NCBI GenBank assembly: GCA_024398835.1
Contig: JAKSIK010000008.1
Span: forward strand, 1 to 64,000
DNA: 64,000 nucleotides
Reading direction: 5' to 3'
Source: Fibrobacter sp.
Lineage (GTDB): Bacteria > Fibrobacterota > Fibrobacteria > Fibrobacterales > Fibrobacteraceae
The position numbers and the translations under genes were made by a program. Every line of letters starts with the position of its first letter. Within the stretch, counting starts at the first letter, position 1. The notes below the pieces were generated by a model. That model was not told where the DNA came from, did not search any database, and worked only from the letters and a program-made list of their open reading frames with translations. This document shows positions 52,707-64,000 of this stretch, one piece after another.

Positions 52707-53606
52707 GTGGTGCTAGAAGTTTGCACAGAAAATAAAATTCAAGATTTGCTCCCGCAGCGAAACGAATCGGGAGACAAACGCACACAGGGAACAGCCCTTG
52801 TCGTAGCAGGCTCTGCCAACATGACTGGGGCGCCCGCACTTTGCACTATGGCCGCCCTCCGCAGTGGCGTCGGGCTCCTCACCCTCGCAAGCCCCAAATC
52901 CATCATCCCCATTTTGCAGGCAAGACTTCTAGAGCCCGTATTTTTCCCGCTAGAAGAAGATGCCGCTTTTTCTGGAGTTCTCTCGCGAAAAAACATCGCC
53001 GCCATTCTGAAAAATCTGGAATACCAGAACGCGCTCGCCATCGGGCCTGGCCTCGGGACAGCGGCAACAACGCAGAACGCCATCCGGGACATTTTAACCG
53101 CGGCAGAAAAGCCCGCTGTTGTTGACGCCGACGCCATCAATGCGCTGGACCTGGACTTCGTGCGGAACGAACTGAAGCCAAGCCACTTCATTTTCACGCC
53201 ACACCTGCGGGAATGGGAACGCAACTTCGGACAACTCCCCGCAGGCTGCAACGCCTTCGCAGGCAAAGTTACGGAAGCCACAGACCTGGCGAAAGTTGTC
53301 AGTGAAATGGCTCAGGAAATGCAACAGGTTTTCGTACTGAAAGCCTCCCCCATCCTGATTGGAACTCCCAGCGGGAAGGTCTATGCCGTAGAAGCAAAGA
53401 ATTCCGGCATGGCAAAGGGCGGTTCCGGCGATGTGCTGACGGGCATCATCGTCGCTTTGCTCGCACAAGGCTTATCGCTTGAAAATGCGGCTTTGCTGGG
53501 AGTGCTACTCCATCAAAAAGCAGGCCGCATTACTCGAGAAGAATTGGGCGCATTCTCTATGCTCCCAAGCGATGTGATTTCAAATCTGTACAAAGTTTTT
53601 TCGTAG
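52707..53606 (+). CDS. nnrD: ADP-dependent NAD(P)H-hydrate dehydratase
   Basis: NnrD (299 residues) repairs damaged NAD(P)H hydrates in a ribokinase-like fold. GTALVVAGSANMTGAPALC, AIGPGLG, VVDADAINAL and AKGGSGDVLTGII are diagnostic. The usual epimerase half (NnrE) is not fused here and is not seen nearby. The GTG start at 52707 has AGGGG eight bases upstream. Confidence 0.92.
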   Translation: MVLEVCTENKIQDLLPQRNESGDKRTQGTALVVAGSANMTGAPALCTMAALRSGVGLLTLASPKSIIPILQARLLEPVFFPLEEDAAFSGVLSRKNIAAILKNLEYQNALAIGPGLGTAATTQNAIRDILTAAEKPAVVDADAINALDLDFVRNELKPSHFIFTPHLREWERNFGQLPAGCNAFAGKVTEATDLAKVVSEMAQEMQQVFVLKASPILIGTPSGKVYAVEAKNSGMAKGGSGDVLTGIIVALLAQGLSLENAALLGVLLHQKAGRITREELGAFSMLPSDVISNLYKVFS

Positions 53607-53648
53607 CCGGCGCGATTAATCGCAACCACCGCCACAAAAAAACATCTT

Positions 53649-54926
53649 TTACCGCACAAGCACTAACATCATTTCCATGTGGGGCGTTTGCGGGTAGAAG
53701 GCAAATGCATCTGCGGATTTCATTTCAAATCCCGATTCATGAAGCTTCGCAAAATCGCGGGCCAATGTCACCGGGTCGCAGGAGACATAAATCATCTGCT
53801 TCACGGAACTTTTGGCAATGGCTTCCAACGCTTCCTTCGGGAGCCCCGTGCGGGGCGGGTCCACAATCAATGTGGCGGGCACATCCACCACATTCTGAAG
53901 GAGCCATTCTTCCGCCGGCGCGGAAACATTTTCCACCTTACAAGCAGCGGATTCATCGCCGTAATTGACGCCGCGAATGGTGTCGCCGCGAGTACTTTCA
54001 TCGCAGTTCCTAACTTGAGCGAGGTTCACCCTGGCGTGTTTCAGGCAACCATCATCCCGCTCTACAGTGGTAATCCGCTTGAATTTATCCTGAAGTAGCG
54101 CCGCAAAAAAGCCTACACCGCTGAACAAGTCAATAAGCCATTCGTTGCTGGCCAGGCCCTCTTTGACACCCGCATCCACAGCCTCTCGAACGCATTTCAC
54201 CAACTCCGGCAAAAGCCCCAGATTGCTCTGAAAGAATACAGATGCATCAGACTCGATTTTACGGCCACCAATATCCACCACGCTGACGGATTTTTCACGA
54301 AACTCGCTGGCAGGCATTCCTCTGTAAAAATAACTTACTTGGCCAACCCCATTATCAAAAAGATTGATATCCATGTCTCTACGAATTTTCGCATTTTCTG
54401 CCACAAAAATCTGTTGTGCAGATCCTTGCAAAAATTCGTTCAGCGCAGGTGTGAGAACCGGGCAATTTTCAAAAGGAATCACCTTGTTGGATTCCTGAAG
54501 GCGAAAGCCAAACTGCGGGCGACCATTGCTAGAGCCGCAATACACCACTCGGGCGCGATTGCGGTAGCCCCAAGGGCTTCCCGTATGAACCTTAAAATTC
54601 TCCGGCAAATCCGCGTGAGCCAAACGTCGGAAATTTTCCCGCTCCACTTGGGCAAGGAACTCCGCCTGCTTCTCGGAATCCAGATGCTGCAGGGAACAGC
54701 CACCGCAACGCCCGTACAGCGGGCACTTGGGCTTCACGCGATAAGGGCTCGGCTCCAAAACCTCGACCACCTTGCCCTTGGTAAAATCCTTTTTCTGAAA
54801 AGTAAGGGCAACCTTGCAAAGTTCCCCAGGCAAGCCCCCCGCAACAAAGCAGACACGGCCATCGGGCAAGCGGGACATTCCCTCGCCGCCCTGCACCATT
54901 TTCTCTATGCGGAGTTCAAATACCAT
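53649..54926 (-). CDS. RlmD/TrmA-type RNA m5U methyltransferase
   Basis: The 425-residue protein has an N-terminal TRAM domain, the [4Fe-4S] motif CPLYGRCGGCSLQHL, and a class I methylase domain with DLFSGVGFFAALL. The catalytic Cys is in YVSCDPVTLARD. RlmD methylates U1939 of 23S rRNA, but close relatives with other targets exist, so the exact site is not assigned. It follows the LamG-like lipoprotein by 4 bases. Confidence 0.9.
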   Translation of the reverse strand: MVFELRIEKMVQGGEGMSRLPDGRVCFVAGGLPGELCKVALTFQKKDFTKGKVVEVLEPSPYRVKPKCPLYGRCGGCSLQHLDSEKQAEFLAQVERENFRRLAHADLPENFKVHTGSPWGYRNRARVVYCGSSNGRPQFGFRLQESNKVIPFENCPVLTPALNEFLQGSAQQIFVAENAKIRRDMDINLFDNGVGQVSYFYRGMPASEFREKSVSVVDIGGRKIESDASVFFQSNLGLLPELVKCVREAVDAGVKEGLASNEWLIDLFSGVGFFAALLQDKFKRITTVERDDGCLKHARVNLAQVRNCDESTRGDTIRGVNYGDESAACKVENVSAPAEEWLLQNVVDVPATLIVDPPRTGLPKEALEAIAKSSVKQMIYVSCDPVTLARDFAKLHESGFEMKSADAFAFYPQTPHMEMMLVLVR

Positions 54927-54930
54927 TCAA

Positions 54931-56274
54931 CTAATCTAATTCAGGCAAGGCCTTGTAACGAATGTAATCAATTTTTCCCGTAAAGAATCTCCTTGAATAA
55001 GAAGATTGCCCTTGGCTATCATAACCAATTCCCAAACCATAATTAAGCTGTGAGACGTCGCCTTTAAATTCCGTAGCAACACGCAGGTTTCCGTCTAAAG
55101 ACAGATTGAGGAAATATGATATACTTCCATTCATTTCCGACTTGCTTGGGAAAAGTTTCACACGAACCGTATGCCATTCATCCATAGCAATAGGCTCGTC
55201 TCCAATGGCGTTTTCAACCCAATCCCCAGGCATAGACGTGTCACGAATATGGAACCTCAGCAACTGCTTTCCGCCAACATTATCCAAGCGAATCTGCCAA
55301 CCATCTTGTCCACCTCCAGGAGGTTCTGCCACAAAGATGTTTGCAAGGTCTCCAGGAGCCGTGGCCATAAAGCGCACTTCCACCTCAAAGCCCTTATTCT
55401 TGAAATCATCGCTCAACAGAATTTTCAACCCAGATTCTCCATCCAACACCAAATACCCATCACAATCAAAATCTGGGTTGCCAACACCCAGGTACGCAAA
55501 ATTCCTTTCAAATTCATCATAGCCCAAGTCATACTGGTCATTAAATTCATAAGCCACAGTATAACTACTTAAATCCGCTTCACTTCGCTTTGTCATGCAA
55601 TTCTGTATAGTGGCAGCCACGACCTTTTCCCGCTCACTACTGGAGGAGCCCTCCTCAAATTCGCTACTGCTGGATTCTTCCAATCTGCTACTACTGGACT
55701 TCAGGTATTTTTGATGGCTAGAGGATGATTCATCGGCATCTTCTGACGAATATTCCCATTCTTCGGAACTGCTGGACCATTCAATCTCGGGGAATGTCAC
55801 TTTATCTGCACTCTGGCGATAAAGAACATTGCCTTCGGCATCTTCCTTGCAAAGGCAACTGCTAAAAGTCCAATGGCCCATGGCATTCACAAGACTGTAG
55901 TACGCGCCATCAGATCCCAGATTAAAGTTGCATCCCCAAATCTGGGCATAGAGATGTTTTAATTCGCCATCATCCAGTATGGTGATTTCAAAGCGTTCTT
56001 CATAATCATCATAGCGGACATCGACACAAACGGCGGTTTCAATGTATTCCTGAATGTAGCTTGTAGCCCTTTCGCAGATTTCCTTTTTTACAAAACTAAA
56101 ATCAGAAAGATCTGCTTTCCAGTAGGCGAAATCTCCGTTAATGTCATAGGATTCATCACAAGTTTCTGCGGGCGGAACAACTTTCCCTGAAGAAGAAGAT
56201 TCATCATCACCACAAGCAGACATGCCTAATGCCATCGCAATAGCAAGCCCTTGCAACCAATATTTTTTTCTCAT
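54931..56274 (-). CDS. Lipoprotein with Ser-rich linker and LamG-like C-terminal domain
   Basis: The 447-residue protein has a lipoprotein signal (GMSAC) and AGAAGGAG before the ATG. An N-terminal Cys-containing region is followed by Ser/Glu tracts (about 165-220), typical of Fibrobacter surface proteins. The C-terminal ~220 residues resemble a concanavalin/LamG sandwich (FEVEVRFMATAPGD, MDEWHTVRVKLFPS, FTGKIDYIRY). It may bind glycan at the cell surface, but no enzyme domain is visible. Confidence 0.75.
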   Translation of the reverse strand: MRKKYWLQGLAIAMALGMSACGDDESSSSGKVVPPAETCDESYDINGDFAYWKADLSDFSFVKKEICERATSYIQEYIETAVCVDVRYDDYEERFEITILDDGELKHLYAQIWGCNFNLGSDGAYYSLVNAMGHWTFSSCLCKEDAEGNVLYRQSADKVTFPEIEWSSSSEEWEYSSEDADESSSSHQKYLKSSSSRLEESSSSEFEEGSSSSEREKVVAATIQNCMTKRSEADLSSYTVAYEFNDQYDLGYDEFERNFAYLGVGNPDFDCDGYLVLDGESGLKILLSDDFKNKGFEVEVRFMATAPGDLANIFVAEPPGGGQDGWQIRLDNVGGKQLLRFHIRDTSMPGDWVENAIGDEPIAMDEWHTVRVKLFPSKSEMNGSISYFLNLSLDGNLRVATEFKGDVSQLNYGLGIGYDSQGQSSYSRRFFTGKIDYIRYKALPELD

Positions 56275-56308
56275 ATTTTCTCCTTCTGCCTAACGGACCT
56301 AATGGCGT

Positions 56309-58537
<2,229 letters not shown>

Positions 58538-58566
58538 ACAGTACAAAAATAATATACTTTTCCTGT

Positions 58567-60915
58567 ATGCACGAAGTTTTATTTGTCTACTCCCCCGTAA
58601 CCATCACACTTTCCGTGGTGACCATCATCCTTGCCTTTTTCTTCCCGGCAATGATGGGCCAGAAATTGAAGGTGCGGCACCTGCCTCTACCCATACAACT
58701 TTTCGTTTGGGTCATTATCGTATGGAACACCTTGGATATCATCGGGACTATTTTCTTTAGCGGGCCAGAGTTTAGCATTGCAAGAGAAATCATCTTCGGA
58801 GCAAAAGCCATCTTTTGGATTCAGGCAGGCACCGCCATTGCCAAATTCGCAGAAATAAATCTACATCGCAAAAGAAATTTTAACTGGAACATCTTCAATG
58901 GTCTTGGTTGCCTAAGCGTTATCGCCATCACCTTCCTATTTTGTAGCAACCCCGAAACAATTACACATATTCATATTGCAGGGCACACACCATTTGCAAA
59001 CCATCCTCACTTTATTCTCTTCACCATCCTCTTTATCGTTTTCGTTCTTCCCGGGTTTCTCACCACCGTCTACTACTTTTTGCGCAGTTGCTTCTCGGCA
59101 AACGATTCAAGCCTCGCCCAAATCCAAGCCTATATGCTGGGGTCTCTCGTATTTATCTTCTCGCTCGCCTGTTTCATGGACTTTGTGATTCCCTTTGCCT
59201 GCAATTTCAGCATTGGCGGGAAGCCCGTTCATTTTATGTTGTGGAGCCAGTACACATGCCTCTTTGTGGCAATCATCAGCGGCCAATACTTCACCTCCAT
59301 CTCCTTTAAAAATCAGAGTTTCAATTGGCTTGTAGGCAAAATTTTTGAGCACACGGATGACTGCGTTTTTGCCGTTGATCCCAAAGGCACCATTATCCGC
59401 ACCAATCCCGCTTCCACCGCGCTTTTCCAAATGCAGGATTCAGAAATCCTATCCAAAAAGATTTGGGATTTCGTTCCCTCTACAATGGAACTCAAGGAAA
59501 CATTTCTTAGAGATGTAGAAATCCAGATTCGAAGCGAAGCCCACCATTTCAACGTGGGCATCTACCCCGTGCGCATTTCCATGACCGCCACCATCTACAT
59601 CGTCGTTCTTACGGACCACTCCAACTCCTTATTCTACGAACAACGCATCAAAAACCTAAGCCAGCAATTCGCCAACTACAAACAGGATTTGATTCGTTAT
59701 CAAGACCGCTTGACATCTTCCCAAAAAAAATATGATGAGAACGCAAACTTCCTTGCAACCCTCATCAACGCTCTCCCTTTCCAGTTCTGGTCCAAGAACG
59801 AACAGGGCGTCTATATGACGCAAAACCAAAAGGACATCAACAAACGCGGCTACCTCATCCTTACCACCTCCGACAAGGAAGTCATTACCGAATACGAAAA
59901 GAAAGCCCGCGAAGAAGGCGAGCCCACAGCATTCATCACTTATGAAATTGACAAGGATGTTGAGATTTCAGAGGAAGAAGCCAACGCACGAATCAAGAAA
60001 GGCGAGAATGTCTTCATCTACCAGAACTTCTTCTACCCCATCATCTCAAAGCAACCTCCCTTCAAGATTATTGGCTTGAAGATGGACATGACGGAACAGC
60101 GGAAGTTGGAAAACGAAAGAAACTACCTGCAAGAACAGAAAAATATTCATTCCCGATTGGAGGAACTGGGAACACTCTGTGGAGCCTTCGCCCACGACTA
60201 CAACAACATCATCGGCTCTCAAATCGGCTTCTGCCAGCTAGCAAGCGAAATGCTGGAGATTGCAAAAGAAGCCAGCGAACAAGAAGGCGTCAAGAACAAC
60301 ATTTCTGTGGCAAGCAACTTCGTGAACGAAGCATCCAAGGCCGCCCAAAACGGAAAGAAATCTCTGGAGGAACTCCTCAACACCATTCGCGGAAAGACTC
60401 AGACCGCCGCAGACAATGTGGAGTTTTTCCCCTACATGATTGTGGAAGACGTGAAGAAGAAAGTGGTGCTGACGCTTCCGCCAAACATTTCCATTACCAC
60501 GCCACACCTGGACAAGAAAATCAAAATCAAGGGACAGCCCGCTTCTCTGGATCGCATTCTCAGCAACATGGCCAACAATGCCGTTTTCGCCATGAAGGAA
60601 ACGGGCGGAACGCTCACCCTCAAACTGGAGCGCGCCACGCTGGAAACAGAACTGGTTACGCCACACGCAGCCCCCATTCCTCCGGGAGATTACGCAAAAT
60701 TTTCCATCATCGACACGGGCACAGGAATGAATTCCGGAACCCTGGAACGCATTTTCTCGCCGTTTTTCACGACAAAAGCACCTGGCGAAGGCCTGGGACT
60801 CGGACTATCTTCTGCTCTTAGGCTCCTAAAAGAGGGCAATGCCTATTTCACTGTGGAAACAACACTAGGCAAGGGAACCCAATTTAATCTATATTTCAAT
60901 GTGTATAAAGAATAG
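58567..60915 (+). CDS. Membrane sensor histidine kinase with PAS domains
   Basis: The 782-residue protein has about seven membrane helices (residues 1-250), a PAS domain ([18 protein letters not shown], about 270-370), a coiled coil and a second PAS-like domain (about 395-510). The phospho-acceptor is probably His543 in [14 protein letters not shown]. The ATPase domain has [18 protein letters not shown] and [10 protein letters not shown]. It should phosphorylate the receiver encoded 8 bases downstream. The ligand is unknown. Confidence 0.92.
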   Translation: MHEVLFVYSPVTITLSVVTIILAFFFPAMMGQKLKVRHLPLPIQLFVWVIIVWNTLDIIGTIFFSGPEFSIAREIIFGAKAIFWIQAGTAIAKFAEINLHRKRNFNWNIFNGLGCLSVIAITFLFCSNPETITHIHIAGHTPFANHPHFILFTILFIVFVLPGFLTTVYYFLRSCFSANDSSLAQIQAYMLGSLVFIFSLACFMDFVIPFACNFSIGGKPVHFMLWSQYTCLFVAIISGQYFTSISFKNQSFNWLVGKIFEHTDDCVFAVDPKGTIIRTNPASTALFQMQDSEILSKKIWDFVPSTMELKETFLRDVEIQIRSEAHHFNVGIYPVRISMTATIYIVVLTDHSNSLFYEQRIKNLSQQFANYKQDLIRYQDRLTSSQKKYDENANFLATLINALPFQFWSKNEQGVYMTQNQKDINKRGYLILTTSDKEVITEYEKKAREEGEPTAFITYEIDKDVEISEEEANARIKKGENVFIYQNFFYPIISKQPPFKIIGLKMDMTEQRKLENERNYLQEQKNIHSRLEELGTLCGAFAHDYNNIIGSQIGFCQLASEMLEIAKEASEQEGVKNNISVASNFVNEASKAAQNGKKSLEELLNTIRGKTQTAADNVEFFPYMIVEDVKKKVVLTLPPNISITTPHLDKKIKIKGQPASLDRILSNMANNAVFAMKETGGTLTLKLERATLETELVTPHAAPIPPGDYAKFSIIDTGTGMNSGTLERIFSPFFTTKAPGEGLGLGLSSALRLLKEGNAYFTVETTLGKGTQFNLYFNVYKE

Positions 60916-60923
60916 GAGTTGCT

Positions 60924-61298
60924 ATGGCAAAAATCCTGGTGATTGACGACAACGAGCAATTTAATTTGATGCTAAAATCCGCCTTGGAAATCAAAGGTTA
61001 CGAGGTAGAAACCGCTGTTAACGGAAGGGACGCCAAGGCCCTCTACCAGAAGAACACCTATGACGCCATCATCACGGACATCATCATGCCGGATGTGGAC
61101 GGTTACGAAGTGATTTTGGACCTGCGCCGCATGGGCATGAGCGATAGAACCATCGCCGTTAGCGGTGGCGGAAGAACTGCCGCTGACGACTATCTGACGA
61201 CGGCAAAGCATTTTGATGTGGCAGCCACATTCAGCAAACCCATTGATTTACAAGCCCTTCGCGCAAAAGTCGAAGAAATCGTCAAGAGCCATTCTTAA
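60924..61298 (+). CDS. Stand-alone CheY-like response regulator
   Basis: The 124-residue protein is a receiver domain only. ILVIDDNEQ holds the acidic pocket, Asp52 in IITDIIMPDVDGYE is the phosphorylation site, the switch Ser is in IAVSGGG and the Lys in FSKPID. AGGAG precedes the ATG. With no output domain it probably relays or binds a partner, and the activator gene 8 bases downstream is the obvious candidate. Confidence 0.93.
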   Translation: MAKILVIDDNEQFNLMLKSALEIKGYEVETAVNGRDAKALYQKNTYDAIITDIIMPDVDGYEVILDLRRMGMSDRTIAVSGGGRTAADDYLTTAKHFDVAATFSKPIDLQALRAKVEEIVKSHS

Positions 61299-61306
61299 TT
61301 CGCGCT

Positions 61307-62788
61307 ATGAATATCCTCATCGCCGATTTGGATAAAGGTTTCACCAAGGAGATTGAGCAGGCTTGGACCGTGCCCGATGTAGAGTTGTTCTTCTGCAATA
61401 GCGAAGACGACCTGATGCCCCTGGTAAAGAAAACTCCCGTTGATCTCGCCTTCATTGAAGTGCCGTTTTTGACCATCGACAACATGGACATGGTGAGTTT
61501 TTTGAAGGAAAAGAATCCCGGAACGGAAATTTTCGTCCTCTGCGATAGCAAAAACTGGCCTGGAGCCACTAGCGCCATCAATCGCGGCGCCAACAGTTTC
61601 ATAATGAAACCAGTTTCCATCACCCAGATGGAAGAAACCGTCAAGAAGTTCCAGGCACAGCAGCAGAACAAGTCCACCCATCAGTTGATGGAGTCCCAGG
61701 TGCTGAACAGTCTTCTGGGCGACACTCCCGAGATGCGGAAGATTTTGAAGACGGTGCAGAAAATCGCCCCCACCACTAGCACGGTGCTTATTACCGGCGA
61801 ATCTGGAAGTGGCAAGGAATTCCTCGCCAACGTGGTGCACCGCTACAGCAAGCGAAAAGACGCACCTTTCGTGGCGGTGAACTGCGGCGCCATTCCCGAG
61901 AATCTGGTGGAAAGTGAACTCTTCGGCGCAAAGAAGGGCTCCTATACGGGCTCCACCGCCGACAAGAAAGGTCTTTTTGAATCCGCCAACGGCGGCACGC
62001 TTTTCCTGGATGAAGTGGGCGAACTCTCCCCCGCCACCCAGGTGAAACTTCTGCGCTTTTTACAGAGCCGCGAAATCCGCCGCGTGGGCGAAACAGAAGC
62101 CCGCTATTTGGACGTGCGCATTATCGCCGCCACCAATCGGGATTTGCAGGCTGCCATGCTCCAAGGCAAATTCCGCGAAGATTTGTATTACCGTTTGAAC
62201 ACCTTCCACCTGCACCTGCCCGCCTTGCGGGAACGCCGTGCAGTGATTCCCACGCTAGTCCGTTACTTTATTCTAAAAAATAAGGAAACCCATGGGAAGG
62301 ACATTGTGGATTTGGAGCCTCAAGCACAATACGCCTTGAGCAAATATCCCTATCCGGGAAATATCCGCGAGTTGGAAAACATCATCGAGCACGCCATCGT
62401 GCTTTCGGAAAATGGCATCATCCGCTTGGAGGACCTGCCCGAAAACGTGCAGGAAGAAGCCAAAGAAAAAACCATGGCCATTCCTCATATCAAAGGTTCG
62501 GGTGCTATAGCTGAGGAAACCGCGAAGGTGGAATACGCACCTGCGGAAACCACCGCAAGCCAGATTTCTTCAAGCGCTGTTTCGCCAGCCGCTGACGAGC
62601 CCTCTGACGAAATCCTCTCTCTGGACGAAATGGAACGCCGGCATATTCTTCACGCCCTCAGCCTCTGTAAAGGCAACCGCAGCGAAGTCTGCAAGAAGCT
62701 AGGCATCAGCCGCGCCACCCTCTGGCGCAAACTGAAAGAGCTTAAAATCCAGATGGACGGCGAAGAAGAGCAATTTTTTGCATTTTGA
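61307..62788 (+). CDS. Sigma-54 activator with Glu-substituted pseudo-receiver
   Basis: The 493-residue protein has a receiver-like domain (1-120), a AAA+ sigma-54 activation domain (about 140-375) and a Fis-type helix-turn-helix (GNRSEVCKKLGISRATLWRK). Walker A is GESGSGKEF and Walker B GGTLFLDEVGEL. In the receiver the phospho-Asp position is Glu51 (AFIEVPF), and the switch Thr is replaced by Cys, though the Lys (IMKPVS) remains. The loop that contacts sigma-54, usually GAFTGA, reads GSYTGS. It may be controlled by binding or by the neighbouring receiver rather than phosphorylation. Confidence 0.92.
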   Translation: MNILIADLDKGFTKEIEQAWTVPDVELFFCNSEDDLMPLVKKTPVDLAFIEVPFLTIDNMDMVSFLKEKNPGTEIFVLCDSKNWPGATSAINRGANSFIMKPVSITQMEETVKKFQAQQQNKSTHQLMESQVLNSLLGDTPEMRKILKTVQKIAPTTSTVLITGESGSGKEFLANVVHRYSKRKDAPFVAVNCGAIPENLVESELFGAKKGSYTGSTADKKGLFESANGGTLFLDEVGELSPATQVKLLRFLQSREIRRVGETEARYLDVRIIAATNRDLQAAMLQGKFREDLYYRLNTFHLHLPALRERRAVIPTLVRYFILKNKETHGKDIVDLEPQAQYALSKYPYPGNIRELENIIEHAIVLSENGIIRLEDLPENVQEEAKEKTMAIPHIKGSGAIAEETAKVEYAPAETTASQISSSAVSPAADEPSDEILSLDEMERRHILHALSLCKGNRSEVCKKLGISRATLWRKLKELKIQMDGEEEQFFAF

Positions 62789-62806
62789 ATTTTGTATATT
62801 CGGTGT

Positions 62807-62838
62807 GGCGGGAACTCCGCCCTTTACCTTTATTTTTT
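62807..62838 (+). terminator. Probable terminator of the signalling cassette
   Basis: GGCGG (62807-62811) pairs with CCGCC (62817-62821) around five bases, but the T run begins only several bases later, so efficiency is uncertain. Confidence 0.45.
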
Positions 62839-62917
62839 AACCATTCCCAAATACACTTTCCAAACCCCTAAAGCTTTTAAAGCACGTGGGATTTTTTGCC
62901 TTTTTAGAAGTAAGGAG

Positions 62918-62957
62918 TTGACTTTTGAATCAAATTAAATTACATTGTAATTACAAT
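62918..62957 (+). promoter_or_regulatory. Promoter and operator of the toxin-antitoxin operon
   Basis: TTGACT (62918-62923) and TACATT (62941-62946) are 17 bases apart. A perfect 14-base palindrome, ATTGTAATTACAAT, spans 62944-62957 and overlaps the -10 box. This fits autorepression by the antitoxin, as known for RelB/DinJ. Confidence 0.7.
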
Positions 62958-62978
62958 ATATTACAAACGAGGCGTATT

Positions 62979-63257
62979 ATGGCTAATGCAGTTCTTCAAA
63001 TTCGTACCGATGCCGACATCAAGGCAAAATGCGACACTTTGTTCAAGGATCTCGGCATTACCATTTCTGACGCAGTAAACATGTTCTTGCGCCAGTGTCT
63101 GATTCATGAGGGAATCCCCATGGAAATAAAGAGACCTCGTCCCAACGCAGAAACCATGCAAGCCCTTGCGGAAGCAAAGCGATTGGAACACGACCCCCAT
63201 AAAAAAGTCTATTCCAATTTCGACGAATTGCTAAGCGAGGTTGCATCTGATGTATAA
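62979..63257 (+). CDS. RelB/DinJ-family antitoxin
   Basis: This protein has 92 residues from the ATG at 62979, with GAGG upstream. The N-terminus (NAVLQIRTDADIKAKCDTLF) is the ribbon-helix-helix DNA-binding part, and LGITISDAVNMFLRQCL is the DinJ signature. The acidic C-terminus would wrap the toxin. It overlaps the toxin gene by 8 bases. Confidence 0.93.
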   Translation: MANAVLQIRTDADIKAKCDTLFKDLGITISDAVNMFLRQCLIHEGIPMEIKRPRPNAETMQALAEAKRLEHDPHKKVYSNFDELLSEVASDV

Positions 63258-63525
63258 AATCATTTCTACCGCTCGTTTCAAAAAAGACCTTAAATTAGCA
63301 CTCAAGAGAAATCTTGATGTATCCATTTTGCGACAAATCGTCCGCATGTTGCAAGAGGGGACAACTCTGCCAGAACAATATAAGGATCACCCTCTGTCAG
63401 GTGTTTTGACTGGCTACAGAGAATGCCATATTAAGCCTGACTGGCTATTGATTTACAGAATCAACAACCAAGAACTCATTCTCTGTTTGTCTAGGACCGG
63501 TAGTCACGCAGATTTATTTAGATAG
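63250..63525 (+). CDS. YafQ-family mRNA interferase toxin
   Basis: The 91-residue RelE-fold protein closely follows YafQ: LPEQYKDHPLSGVL, GYRECHIKPDWLLIYRI and LSRTGSHADLF carry the His and Asp residues that form the YafQ active site. YafQ cleaves mRNA in the ribosome. All these residues are present, so the toxin is probably active. Its start lies within the antitoxin end. Confidence 0.93.
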   Translation: MYKIISTARFKKDLKLALKRNLDVSILRQIVRMLQEGTTLPEQYKDHPLSGVLTGYRECHIKPDWLLIYRINNQELILCLSRTGSHADLFR

Positions 63526-63526
63526 A

Positions 63527-64000
63527 CTACACTTCCACCCAGGTGGCTACGAGACTGCTTTCCTTCATAGTTCCTGCACCGGGAAAATCTTCGCCCTGAG
63601 TGCGAGACCAAACGGTTTTTGCGCCCGGGCAATTTTGCCTTACTGCAGAAAGCACATCACGACTAAAGCGGGCAAGTTCAAATTCGCTGTAATTGGAACT
63701 CACCATCAAGAAGGCTCCGGGCTTGAGAAGTCTGGCGCAATCAGACACTAGCGGCATCAAGTGCTCCCGCACATTGAAGTTGAATCCTTTGAAGCGTGCA
63801 AAGCTTGGCGGGTCGAGAACGATGCCATCAAACTTAAGGCCTTTCTTTTCAGCCCAATGCACGTACTCGATGGCGTTCCCTTTGAAGAATTCACCGGGAC
63901 GGAGATCCAGATTATTGAGGGCGTAATTGGCGCGGCCTTTCTCCAGAATTTTGCCGCTGATGTCTGCGTTGGTCGCGATGGAGGCTCCTCCCAAGCGCGC
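63527..64000 (-). CDS. RlmI-like class I methyltransferase, N-terminus off the window
   Basis: The frame is open to the right edge, so this is the C-terminal ~157 residues only. NADISGKILEKGRANYALNN fits a SAM-binding acidic-strand region, VLDPPSFARFKGF is the DPPxF motif of RlmI/RlmK-type 23S rRNA m5C/m7G enzymes, and LLKPGAFLMVSSNYS is the next strand. An N-terminal PUA domain would be expected outside the window. Exact target is not assigned. Confidence 0.8.
   Translation of the reverse strand, partial: ARLGGASIATNADISGKILEKGRANYALNNLDLRPGEFFKGNAIEYVHWAEKKGLKFDGIVLDPPSFARFKGFNFNVREHLMPLVSDCARLLKPGAFLMVSSNYSEFELARFSRDVLSAVRQNCPGAKTVWSRTQGEDFPGAGTMKESSLVATWVEV

Overview
The window looks like chromosomal DNA of a Gram-negative, rumen-type Fibrobacter or close relative (Fibrobacterota). 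This is an inference from gene content. There are many signal-peptidase-II lipoproteins, several with short Ser-rich tracts typical of Fibrobacter secreted proteins, and lipid A and lipoprotein maturation genes (lpxB, lnt) that imply an outer membrane. SpoVG, a monomeric isocitrate dehydrogenase and a secreted GLUG-repeat protein are also present. No phage, insertion sequence, CRISPR array, rRNA or tRNA was seen. Gene density is high and most genes are housekeeping.

Layout. 1-2164 (minus) is a large secreted GLUG/InlB-repeat protein running off the left edge. 2288-3680 holds two small unknown proteins and a degenerate RelA/SpoT-type HD protein. 3887-7683 is serC-rsmI-lnt. 8448-12037 is a four-gene envelope operon of largely unknown role (lipoprotein, LPP20-like protein, TPM-domain protein, nucleotidyltransferase-like protein). 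12044-13928 has a lipoprotein and a DUF3300 protein, followed by glnS. 15737-18843 (minus) holds a MurU-like nucleotidyltransferase, a TrmJ-like methylase, an AmgK-like kinase and a PTS EIIA, suggesting peptidoglycan-sugar recycling. 18907-19043 carries a candidate small RNA. 20556-32532 is a housekeeping block: mutL, lpxB, dnaE, a glycosyltransferase, a flippase-like protein, gpsA, plsY and der.

32636-38163 has a lipoprotein, an FHA-GGDEF diguanylate cyclase, a MATE transporter, another lipoprotein and a SagB-like double nitroreductase. 38244-41828 encodes a large surface protein joining a zinc metallopeptidase, a propeller and a probable outer-membrane barrel. 41859-46544 (minus) has three lipoproteins followed by a MetH without its reactivation domain. 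46684-53606 holds a GrpB-like protein, pgk, an acidic membrane protein, folB, comM, spoVG, a CBM9-like protein and nnrD. 53649-58537 (minus) has an RlmD-like methylase, a LamG-like lipoprotein and icd. 58567-62788 is a three-gene signalling cassette (sensor kinase, stand-alone receiver, sigma-54 activator with a Glu-substituted receiver). 62918-63525 is a RelB/DinJ-YafQ-type toxin-antitoxin module with a visible promoter and operator. The window ends in a partial methyltransferase.

The most unusual signals are: (1) a compact three-way-junction RNA candidate with a C-rich, anti-Shine-Dalgarno-like loop and its own terminator; (2) repeated placement of a TATATT-like -10 box 6-8 nt before start codons that lack a Shine-Dalgarno, suggesting leaderless mRNAs; (3) several conserved enzymes with lost or altered key parts (MetH, MutL, the HD protein, the sigma-54 activator receiver); (4) the peptidase-propeller-barrel fusion. 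All functional calls are by reading motifs; no database search was possible.
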